DNA of 5,368 bases from an uncultured Bacilli bacterium (lineage in GTDB: Bacteria > Bacillota_I > Bacilli_A > RF39 > UBA660): assembly GCA_910576985.1 (NCBI GenBank), contig CAJTLA010000067.1:1-5368 (forward strand). The letters are read 5' to 3'. This document shows, in pieces, positions 1 to 5,366 of this stretch (position 1 is its first letter; each line of letters starts with the position of its first letter). A program made the translations under genes and the position numbers. The notes below the pieces were generated by a model that worked only from the letters and a program-made list of their open reading frames with translations, was not told where the DNA came from and did not search any database.

Positions 1-41
1 ATGACCATTTTTTGGTAATATAAGGTCGTTCTTACATTTCT

Positions 42-70
42 ATTATAATACATTTCATTTCAAATTTAAA
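42..70 (-). promoter_or_regulatory. Possible SigA-type promoter for a gene beyond the left edge
   Basis: On the minus strand a perfect TATAAT (47-42) lies 17 nt after TTTAAA (70-65), a four-of-six match to the -35 consensus. It would drive transcription leftwards, out of the window. The surroundings are very AT-rich, so a chance match is quite possible. Confidence 0.3.
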
Positions 71-103
71 GACTTTTGGCATTATTTATTTGTCAACAGT
101 CTG

Positions 104-127
104 AAATAAAAGTTTGATCTTTTATTT
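104..127. terminator. AT-only hairpin overlapping the stop codon of the 199-residue gene
   Basis: AAATAAAAG (104-112) and CTTTTATTT (119-127) are perfect inverted repeats around a 6-nt loop. Read on the plus strand the stem runs into a T tract. On the minus strand, where the genes lie, the U-rich part is inside the stem and no U tract follows. It is therefore a weak terminator candidate for the pilin operon, and base composition alone could produce it. Confidence 0.25.
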
Positions 128-721
128 TTTTGTGTTTAAAAGTTTTTGTAATTGGTATTGTCGTGCTGCTTTTTTTTGTTCTAATTTTTTTCTACTTTCT
201 TCTAGTTCTTGTAGTTCTCTTTTGGTATAGTTTAATTTGATTTGCTCAATTCTCTGTTGTAAAAATTGCTGTTTGATTTCTTCTATTACTTCTTCTGGGA
301 TGCAGTATGTTTGGTGTTTCATTTTATATGCAATAAGTTGTTCTATAAATTCTTCTAGGTAAGAAAATCTTTTTAGTTCAATGGCTGGATATATAGTACA
401 ACCGAAACTACAGTAAAATCTAATGGTTGGTTGTTTGTCTTTTTGTAATATGAATATATCACTTTGTTCTATGAGATCATCATCTGAGTAATGAGATTTT
501 GTTTGTTCTATTGGTAAAATAGCTACTGAATAATTCTGAATTCTTATTGAGTTTCCCTCTTTATCTTCTACGAATGTGTCATGCCATATTGTTTGATTGT
601 GATATGGTATTCCTTCATAATCTGATATTAAACTCGCTAATATATTGGCAATTTTATCGGTGCTAAAAACAGAATATTGTTCTATTTTTGTGCATAATTC
701 TACTGTTTTTTGTGTGTTCAT
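122..721 (-). CDS. Unrecognised 199-residue protein with a C-terminal coiled coil, second gene of the pilin operon
   Basis: I do not recognise this family. The ATG is preceded by AGGGGG (732-727) at 5-nt spacing, and only 13 nt separate it from the stop of the pilin gene, so the two are probably co-transcribed. The protein is soluble: there is no signal peptide or membrane segment. Residues 1-135 look like a mixed alpha/beta domain with a CysSerPheGlyCys pair (C104, C108). Residues about 142-195 are Glu/Lys/Gln-rich and strongly helical, a likely coiled coil ending in a basic tail. The coding quality and ribosome binding site are good, so the gene is likely real. Nothing in the sequence ties it biochemically to pilus function; operon position is the only hint. 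Confidence 0.8.
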   Translation of the reverse strand: MNTQKTVELCTKIEQYSVFSTDKIANILASLISDYEGIPYHNQTIWHDTFVEDKEGNSIRIQNYSVAILPIEQTKSHYSDDDLIEQSDIFILQKDKQPTIRFYCSFGCTIYPAIELKRFSYLEEFIEQLIAYKMKHQTYCIPEEVIEEIKQQFLQQRIEQIKLNYTKRELQELEESRKKLEQKKAARQYQLQKLLNTKK

Positions 722-734
722 GGTTTCCCCCTAT

Positions 735-1091
735 TTAGTCCAATACTGTATATTGATATTGACTGTTTTTTTCTGTGATTTTGATGTTCAAGTTTCCATC
801 AAATGGTTTTTTTGTTTTTGGGTTTTCAATATCAATTGATATATATCCCCCTGTTTTTAATGTATCTAATGTAACATTAATACTTCCTCCGTTGACTGGT
901 AGTTCTGTAATGTGGTCAGCTGACCAAGATTTCGCACTTTCAATAATTGTGGCTAATTGGGATTGATATAAGGTTTCGTTACTATTTTTAACGGCTTTAT
1001 CAATTGCTGGTATGATTAGAAGTGCGAGTAGTCCTAGTATGGTGATGACACCTAATAGTTCTGCTAATGTGAATCCACTTGTTTTTTTCAT
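735..1091 (-). CDS. Type IV pilin-like (pseudopilin) protein with prepilin cleavage motif
   Basis: The 118-residue product begins MKKTSG followed by FTLAE, the classic class III (prepilin peptidase) signal. Cleavage is expected after Gly6, leaving N-methylated Phe7 and the conserved Glu at mature position 5 (Glu11). A hydrophobic helix (about residues 7-30) follows, then a small globular domain of about 85 residues rich in Thr, Ser and Asn. The ATG at 1091 is chosen because AGGAG (1104-1100) lies 8 nt upstream; an in-frame TTG at 1112 lacks such a site and would add residues before the prepilin leader. Such proteins are exported through Sec and assembled into type IV or competence-like pilus fibres. 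No assembly ATPase, prepilin peptidase or other pilin is in the window, so it could be a major, minor or competence pseudopilin. Confidence 0.88.
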   Translation of the reverse strand: MKKTSGFTLAELLGVITILGLLALLIIPAIDKAVKNSNETLYQSQLATIIESAKSWSADHITELPVNGGSINVTLDTLKTGGYISIDIENPKTKKPFDGNLNIKITEKNSQYQYTVLD

Positions 1092-1099
1092 ACTTGATT

Positions 1100-1104
1100 C
1101 TCCT
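1100..1104 (-). promoter_or_regulatory. Ribosome binding site fixing the pilin start
   Basis: AGGAG on the minus strand, 8 nt before the ATG at 1091. It decides between this ATG and the in-frame TTG at 1112, which would place extra residues ahead of the short basic prepilin leader. Confidence 0.8.
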
Positions 1105-1117
1105 ATTCCCAATTATT

Positions 1118-1146
1118 ATTATAAACGATGTTTTTTGTTTTTTCAA
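1118..1146 (-). promoter_or_regulatory. Consensus SigA promoter of the pilin operon
   Basis: TTGAAA (1146-1141), a 17-nt spacer and a perfect TATAAT (1123-1118) lie on the minus strand just after the end of the queuosine gene. Transcription would start near 1111, giving a leader of about 20 nt that contains the AGGAG ribosome binding site. This separates the pilin operon from qng1. Confidence 0.75.
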
Positions 1147-1163
1147 TCCTATTTTCTGGTTTG

Positions 1164-2102
1164 TTAATAGGAAGTCGTTCTTGTAAGATGATATGGTCGC
1201 CAATTTTTGTTTTTGTTTTGACCAAATGACCAAATGAGATCATTGATTTCAATGGCTTTTCTATTGGTTTTTTGTTTTATTTTGTTGATGGCTACAATCA
1301 TACTTGCTCTAATTTCAATTTCATAGATTGAATTTTCTTCTATTGTTTGTTTTTGATCAACTATGTTAGATAGTTCTTGATCATAGATTAAAATTCCAAG
1401 CTCTCTTAATACTTGGGGGATTTTATAGTCTGCACATCCTACAAGGTTAGAATAATCTGTTTTCATTTTTTCTTGTTGTTCTCTGATTTGTAAAATGTCT
1501 GATGTTGCTAGTTGTGCTAGTTTATAAAAATAGATGGTTTTGTTGTGATAGGTTCTTTTGTCTTCAAAGCTTGGAAAGTATGTGGTAATGATCTCTAATA
1601 GTTCTTGATCTGTTTTGATATCTTTTATAAATTGATAAAAGTTTCCATTCATTTTGGAGTTAATGATTTTACTTATTTGTTTTACTGTCTCATATCGTTT
1701 TTTTAAAAATGGAATTTCTACGTTTCCTTGGTATGCTTTTTTAAATTCTTCAAATGTAATATTTTCAAAATTTAGGTGCCCCTTTTGTGTTCTTAGTTTC
1801 ATAAGTACATAGATTTGGGCAAAAGCTCCATCCATTGCTCCTCTATCTGTTTCTATGGTCCATTTGGGTTCTCCCCAGAAGGAATAATTAATAGATCCTA
1901 AGATGATTAAAAAGTGTACAAGTTCGTCTATTTTTAAGTCTAATATTTCACATGGATTTGATGAGAGCCAATGTTCTGTTGTTTGGTCTTTTATTTGTGC
2001 TATGAATTTGTTGATTTGTTTTTCATCAATTTTAACATGTTTTGCATTTTCTAATACAAATTTACAAGTTTCTAGTATTTGTTCAAATGGGTTCTGATTC
2101 AT
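1164..2102 (-). CDS. qng1: Queuosine 5'-phosphate N-glycosylase/hydrolase (Qng1, DUF2419 family)
   Basis: The 312-residue product matches, from memory, the family of human QNG1 (C9orf64). It has the NYSFWG segment at residues 72-77, FPSFED at 176-181, the FYK-AQ motif with Lys194, ADYKIPQVL with Asp225, the EIEIR strand at 261-265, and a PYHLTRT ending like the human PFHRIR tail. Family members release free queuine from queuosine 5'-phosphate, feeding queuine salvage for tRNA wobble modification at G34. Lys194 and Asp225 are candidate active-site residues. Length is normal. The ATG at 2102 is preferred because GGTGA (2112-2108) precedes it by 5 nt; an ATG at 2114 has no such site. No queuine transporter, tgt or nucleoside kinase is visible, so the pathway cannot be completed from this window. 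The gene appears intact and has its own terminator-bounded position. Confidence 0.9.
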   Translation of the reverse strand: MNQNPFEQILETCKFVLENAKHVKIDEKQINKFIAQIKDQTTEHWLSSNPCEILDLKIDELVHFLIILGSINYSFWGEPKWTIETDRGAMDGAFAQIYVLMKLRTQKGHLNFENITFEEFKKAYQGNVEIPFLKKRYETVKQISKIINSKMNGNFYQFIKDIKTDQELLEIITTYFPSFEDKRTYHNKTIYFYKLAQLATSDILQIREQQEKMKTDYSNLVGCADYKIPQVLRELGILIYDQELSNIVDQKQTIEENSIYEIEIRASMIVAINKIKQKTNRKAIEINDLIWSFGQNKNKNWRPYHLTRTTSY

Positions 2103-2118
2103 TATTATCACCATTTTT

Positions 2119-2147
2119 ATGTTATCATATAAGTAGGAGTTGAGCAA
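2119..2147 (-). promoter_or_regulatory. Weak candidate promoter for qng1
   Basis: On the minus strand TGA-TAACAT (extended -10, hexamer 2124-2119) stands 17 nt after TTGCTC (2147-2142). An overlapping TATGAT (2129-2124) is an alternative -10. Either would give a leader of only 10-15 nt before the ATG at 2102. The terminator at 2171-2211 means a promoter is needed somewhere here, but neither hexamer pair is strong. Confidence 0.35.
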
Positions 2148-2170
2148 TATGCTTAAGCAGGAAAGTTGGT

Positions 2171-2211
2171 TGAAAAAACAAGAGAGTCAATTTTTCACAG
2201 TTGACTTTCTT
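2171..2211 (-). terminator. Rho-independent terminator between the RHS scrap and qng1
   Basis: The arms AAGAGAGTCAA (2180-2190) and TTGACTTTCTT (2201-2211) pair over 11 positions, with one non-Watson-Crick pair and a 10-nt loop. On the minus strand the stem is followed by GTTTTTTC. It would stop transcription arriving from the toxin region before qng1. Confidence 0.65.
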
Positions 2212-2229
2212 ACTGAATATTTATTTTAA

Positions 2230-2409
2230 AATGGCTTATATTCTTCTCTATGCTTCATATATGGAATTTGCTACTACATTATAATCAGAATCTAATATTC
2301 CAATAATGTCTTCCTGTGCATTTTTTAAATAATAATAGGTTGTATCATTATACCGAAATCCAACTAGATTTTGATTCTCATCACGTATATAGTATATCAT
2401 GATTTTCTT
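2230..2409 (-). pseudogene. Truncated RHS core scrap without a toxin domain
   Basis: The longest open piece (ATG 2400 to TAG 2248) encodes 50 residues beginning MIYYIRDENQ and continuing NLVGFRYNDT, typical of the end of the RHS/YD-repeat core. Positions 2265-2372 match 5259-5366 with only three differences. Beyond residue 45 homology continues in decayed form: YDAWGR of the right-hand copy is read here as YEA-stop-RR, with TGG changed to TAG (2250-2248) and a further in-frame TAA. Upstream, an in-frame TGA precedes the ATG by four codons, and no good ribosome binding site is present. It lacks the later core motif and any toxin domain, and lies between two terminators. I read it as a dead remnant left by recombination, perhaps still useful as a site of homology with the neighbouring rhs sequence. 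Confidence 0.85.
2265..2372 (+). repeat. 108-bp direct repeat, left copy (RHS core segment)
   Basis: This segment is the same as 5259-5366 in the same orientation except at 2281, 2302 and 2353. All three differences fall in third codon positions and are synonymous (Tyr, Ile, Arg) when both copies are read as RHS protein. Confidence 0.95.
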
Positions 2410-2430
2410 GTTTCATGAAATTATGATAAC

Positions 2431-2476
2431 AAAAAACTACCAGTATCAATTATTTAATTGTTAATACTAGTAGTTT
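2431..2476 (-). terminator. Rho-independent terminator after the DUF4259 gene
   Basis: AAACTAC-C-AGTAT (2434-2446) pairs with ATACT-A-GTAGTTT (2464-2476) with a single mismatch. CAAT/ATTG extends the stem inward past a 3-nt bulge. On the minus strand the stem ends in a run of six T (plus-strand A 2431-2436). It lies 31 nt after the stop codon at 2508. Confidence 0.7.
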
Positions 2477-2507
2477 CAAACTTTGCAAAATTAAAAAAGT
2501 CATTTCT

Positions 2508-3373
2508 TTATTTTGTTTCATCAATTAAAATATGATCTGCCTCTGCTTTTTCTAATCCCTCAATAGCATGTTGATCCATAAATCGAATATCTAATATTCC
2601 CATTCCAGCACCTGTAATTTCATAGTCAAATGGATGCTTATAATTTTCTTTGGTACCAATCACTTCCATTGGTATTCCCTTTTCATCACGTTCAAATAAT
2701 GACATCATATGATGTTTCGCATTTTTATAATGTGTCGCCCAAGATAAAACAAATTCTAATTGGTCAATCCTATTAATATCAAATGGTTCATTCCCAACCC
2801 AATTATAAAAGGCCAATACACTTTCCTCATTATAATATTTATCCCTGGGTAAACTTCCTACTCCATCTTTTATAATTTCAACAACTCGAAATACCACATA
2901 TTTTCCATACCATTTATTCTCTTTTAATGCTTCATTGTTTTTGATTTGATATAATAGTACATCTCCAACATTCCATTTTGATCTACCAAACTTTAATTTT
3001 GAAACCTTCTTTTCTGGTGGCTGTGGACTTTCCAGTTTTTTCTTCAATTCTTCTAATACTTTTTTTCTTTTAGAATATTGTTTCGGATTTTCTTCTTTCC
3101 ATCTTAATAAGTTTTTTCCCAATTCAATATGTTTTAATGCTTCCTTTTTTACTTCATCTAACAGTCTTCCATATTTCCACTGGGTATCTGCTAGTGCAAA
3201 CCAAAATAATGGTTCATCATCTTCATCTTCAATTAAATCCATATTATATTATATTATATTACTTCTTCTGTTGTTTTTTCATTTGTCATTCCTACTCTTA
3301 ATCGGTCTAAATAATCGTCTTTTACATCACAAGTTACATCATCTTGGTATATTCCTGTTCCCCATGCTCCCAT
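2508..3373 (-). pseudogene. DUF4259-family immunity-type protein, split by a pentanucleotide repeat
   Basis: The gene is read in two frames. The first part (3373-3254) starts MGAWGTGIYQDD, the hallmark opening of DUF4259 proteins, follows AGAGG (3385-3381) at 7-nt spacing, and stops at TAA 3256-3254 after 39 residues. The second part (3242-2508, 244 residues) continues the family: DEDDEPLFWFALADTQWKYGRL, split here as DEDDEPLFWF and ALADTQWKYGRL, then a basic helical stretch and a C-terminal beta-rich domain with KWNVGDVLLYQI. The break sits exactly at four AATAT units (3260-3241), which put stops in both relevant frames. Large DUF4259 proteins of this kind commonly sit beside polymorphic toxins; here a toxin remnant lies 71 nt upstream, so an immunity role is inferred. 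The 244-residue part has an ATG inside the repeat but no ribosome binding site close to it, so separate expression is doubtful. A sequencing or assembly error at the repeat is the alternative to true loss. Confidence 0.8.
3241..3260. repeat. Four tandem copies of a 5-bp unit inside the DUF4259 gene
   Basis: On the plus strand ATATT is repeated four times exactly (AATAT on the coding strand). Read in any frame, three units give AAT-ATA-ATA-TAA-TAT, so the tract itself contributes a TAA every 15 nt. It also creates overlapping TATAAT sequences. Flanks are GAAGAAGT upstream and GGATTT downstream on the coding strand. Confidence 0.95.
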
Positions 3374-3410
3374 ATTTTTTCCTCTTTTCTATCTATTTAA
3401 ATGTAATACT

Positions 3411-3450
3411 ACTTAGGCCCACATTCTATCAAATTTTCAGATGCCTAAGT
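3411..3450. other. Inverted repeat after the toxin-2 remnant
   Basis: ACTTAGGC (3411-3418) and GCCTAAGT (3443-3450) are perfect 8-bp inverted repeats around 24 nt, overlapping the stop codon of the toxin remnant (3447-3445). There is no T run on either side, so it is not a standard terminator. It could be an mRNA hairpin between toxin and immunity gene, or a protein-binding or recombination site. Confidence 0.45.
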
Positions 3451-3774
3451 TTGGGCTAACTTCATATATGTAGTACGATTTGGATTTTTCAAAGAAACTC
3501 CATGTATTTGATTGTATTGTAAAATTCCAGGTTTCAATGTTTCACATTGAAGAATCAATAATTCCTCTAATCCTCTTGCAGTTTCTTTTGATACCTTTTC
3601 TGCCTCTGGATTAAAATACAATTGGGCTCGTGCTGGATTGTGCAAATGCTAGTACTTTTTATAATAATCTTTGTGAATATTTAACTTAACTCCATTAATC
3701 TCCACATATTCATGAACAATCTGATCATTCGCAATTAAATTATATAATAATTAGAATCCCACTAAATTTTAATC
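3445..3774 (-). pseudogene. Remnant of a second RHS C-terminal toxin, interrupted by stop codons
   Basis: One reading frame carries coherent protein sequence across several stops. It reads D-stop-NLVGF-stop (3774-3751), a trace of the RHS core, then LLYNLIANDQIVHEYVEING and KLNIHKDYYKKY, a TAG at 3651-3649, and then HNPARAQLYFNPEAEKVSKE and TARGLEELLILQ, ending KNPNRTTYMKLAQT at 3445. The last 66 residues have no proper start (only TTG) and no ribosome binding site. Similar ARG-LEE/LEQ segments followed by an asparagine-rich NxIxGxSxxNP tail occur at the end of GIY-YIG-like nuclease toxins of RHS proteins; I make that link from memory and tentatively, and the catalytic GIY-YIG part is absent. 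Its position just ahead of a DUF4259 gene supports its being the toxin half of a decayed toxin/immunity module. Confidence 0.6.
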
Positions 3775-3843
3775 TGTTACATAAAAATTTAAGCAAAACT
3801 ATAATTTTATTTTTACCTTTATCTGTGATTCAAAAATCAACCA

Positions 3844-4428
3844 CTAATAGTCTATTTTTTGATTTAATATCTCAAATAATTTTTTATTTTTAAAATCTCG
3901 TTCTACAAATTTAAAATGATACATGATTTGTTGAAGATAATATAGCCAACCTTCATCATGATCTATACAAGCCATGTTTACTGTATTCTCAAAATGTTTT
4001 AAAATAGCTTCTTTAGGCAATGAACAAAGAAATTTATATATTTCATAACTCCCGGGCCAATTAATATCTTGTAACCAAATAAACAATTCTGGTATAACGT
4101 TATCTATTTTAGGATAACCACGTTTTATAATTACTTGTGCAGCATAATCCCAGTAATCTTTATGACAGCTTTGGAATGGATCAGCAAAATACAAATTATC
4201 ATACTGATCATCATTTGCTATTTCAGCAATTCTTTGATCCTTAATTGAATCACGTAAATTATATATATCATGAAATAAGTGATGCAAATGTTTTCTACCT
4301 GTTAAACTGTAATACTGATTCCATAATTGATTTTCTAATTCATCTATTTTCTTTATTTCTGAATTATTTATCCAATATTTTTGTATATATAATTCATTTA
4401 TTTGCTCTAATAAATTTTGTTCTTTCAT
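3844..4428 (-). CDS. DUF5071-family protein, probable immunity protein for the RHS toxin
   Basis: The 194-residue product has the DUF5071 core at about residues 75-170. It contains GYPKIDNVIPELFIWLQDIN (split across the predicted helices), with the signature WLQDINWPG at 118-126, followed by the usual helix and the DEGWLYYLQQI segment. Residues 1-70 form an extra helical N-terminal part. DUF5071 is a small all-helical domain often found beside polymorphic toxins. The gene starts 15 nt after the toxin stop codon. The ATG at 4428 is chosen over the in-frame ATG at 4440, because GGAGGT (4438-4433) precedes 4428 by 4 nt and overlaps the other ATG, which has no site of its own. There is no signal peptide, so it acts in the cytoplasm, where it presumably binds and blocks the adjacent toxin. 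The binding is inferred from order and family, not seen. Confidence 0.82.
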   Translation of the reverse strand: MKEQNLLEQINELYIQKYWINNSEIKKIDELENQLWNQYYSLTGRKHLHHLFHDIYNLRDSIKDQRIAEIANDDQYDNLYFADPFQSCHKDYWDYAAQVIIKRGYPKIDNVIPELFIWLQDINWPGSYEIYKFLCSLPKEAILKHFENTVNMACIDHDEGWLYYLQQIMYHFKFVERDFKNKKLFEILNQKIDY

Positions 4429-4432
4429 ATAG

Positions 4433-4438
4433 ACCTCC
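4433..4438 (-). promoter_or_regulatory. Strong ribosome binding site of the DUF5071 gene
   Basis: GGAGGT on the minus strand lies in the 15-nt gap between toxin stop and immunity start. It moves the start to 4428 and suggests that the immunity protein is translated efficiently from the toxin transcript. Confidence 0.8.
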
Positions 4439-4443
4439 ATCTT

Positions 4444-5364
4444 TTAATGCTTTTCAACCCATGAAATACTTTTTAAAATTGAAGTATATGGATGTGGAGC
4501 TATATCTGCATTTTCTCGGGTATTTATCCAAACCGATAATTTTTGCATTTGATCCTTTTTATTCAATCCTGCTGGAATAACATGATAATGATTTGGATCT
4601 GTAAGCTTAGGTAATGCAACTAAAACGCCTGTTGAATTAATTTTTTCTACTGTTGTAACAGTATATTTTTGATTTCCTTGATTTGGATAATTATGGAATG
4701 ACAATCCTGTTTGGGAATCACTTATCCTAGGAGTTAATGCACGATTTGAAGTTCCACCTCTATATATTCTTGTTTCAGCCTTTTTATACACAACTGATTT
4801 TGATTTAACCTCAGTTTTGGTTTTTGACTTCACAGAAGCTTGTGCCTTCGCTTTTTCCTTTTTCGCTTCCCCTACTAGAAATGCAATTGCAAGTCCTCCC
4901 ACAGCAAAACCTCCTAATGCAGATATTGTTCCTGCTGCCAAAGCTCCAGACGTTGCAACCATTAAACCTGCAACATTTCCATCAAAATCTCCCATATTGA
5001 TTGGGGAATTACTTACATAAGCAAATAAATTATGGCTAATTGTATCATCATTTGCTCCTATTATTCCATCCGCATTCAAGAATCTACCCCAATTAGGATC
5101 ATAATACCTAGAATTCAAATAATAATATCCTGTTTCAAAATCATAATAGTAACTTCTGTATCTAAATGGACTCTTGTAAGCAATATGCTCTGTATCTGTA
5201 ATTTCTACTCCATTCGAATCTGTAATAGAAATGATTCTTCCCCATGCATCATACTGATAATTTGCTACTACATTGTAATCAGAATCTAATATTCCGATAA
5301 TGTCTTCCTGTGCATTTTTTAAATAATAATAGGTTGTATCATTATATCGAAATCCAACTAGATT
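4444..5364 (-). CDS. RHS core end fused to a C-terminal toxin of unrecognised type (5' incomplete)
   Basis: The open frame runs 306 residues from 5364 and has no ATG, GTG or TTG until a TTG (5118) inside the conserved core, so that TTG is not a real start. Residues 1-130 are RHS/YD-repeat core: NLVGFRYNDT, YQYDAWGRI, then the hallmark YYLNSRYYDPNWGRFLNADG and a SPINMGDFDGN boundary, the position where RHS proteins switch to variable C-terminal domains. A Gly/Ala-rich hydrophobic stretch (about 131-165), of the kind seen before delivered toxins, and a Lys/Ser/Thr linker follow. The toxin is about residues 199-306: IYRGG, LTPRISDSQTGLSF, DPNHYHVIPAG and a final helical part. I recall similar IYRGG-LTPR-TGLSF domains in other polymorphic toxins but no activity; an ADP-ribosyltransferase-like fold is only a guess. 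A DUF5071 gene follows directly. An in-frame TAA at 5367-5365 makes this either an orphan module or a broken rhs gene. Confidence 0.85.
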   Translation of the reverse strand, partial: NLVGFRYNDTTYYYLKNAQEDIIGILDSDYNVVANYQYDAWGRIISITDSNGVEITDTEHIAYKSPFRYRSYYYDFETGYYYLNSRYYDPNWGRFLNADGIIGANDDTISHNLFAYVSNSPINMGDFDGNVAGLMVATSGALAAGTISALGGFAVGGLAIAFLVGEAKKEKAKAQASVKSKTKTEVKSKSVVYKKAETRIYRGGTSNRALTPRISDSQTGLSFHNYPNQGNQKYTVTTVEKINSTGVLVALPKLTDPNHYHVIPAGLNKKDQMQKLSVWINTRENADIAPHPYTSILKSISWVEKH

Positions 5365-5366
5365 TT
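5259..5366 (+). repeat. 108-bp direct repeat, right copy (RHS core segment)
   Basis: This copy matches 2265-2372 at 105 of 108 positions and encodes the NLVGFRYN to NVVAN part of the RHS core. Identity stops two bases before the window edge. Confidence 0.95.

Noticed and set aside
1000..1233. Minus-strand open frame of 77 codons across the end of qng1 and the start of the pilin gene
   Set aside because: It overlaps both supported genes in another frame, runs through the pilin promoter, and its tail is a low-complexity shifted reading of the pilin hydrophobic helix.
2103..2170. A preQ1 riboswitch upstream of qng1
   Set aside because: A queuosine gene invites the search, but the space after the upstream terminator holds no recognisable stem with the C-rich loop and A-rich tail, and the likely leader is only 10-15 nt.
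3241..3260. Promoter within the AATAT tract
   Set aside because: TATAAT arises repeatedly from the repeat itself, and no -35 hexamer of quality lies 16-18 nt upstream.
3828..3841. Terminator after the DUF5071 gene
   Set aside because: TGATT and AATCA can form a 5-bp stem just after the stop, but no T run follows on the minus strand.
4245..5289. Plus-strand open frames opposite the toxin and DUF5071 genes
   Set aside because: They are antisense readings of well-supported coding sequence, with Ile/Phe/Ser-rich composition typical of such shadows and no family resemblance.
2265..5366. Insertion sequence or transposon flanked by the 108-bp direct repeats
   Set aside because: The repeats are coding RHS core, there is no transposase or integrase between them, and toxin-module duplication explains them better.
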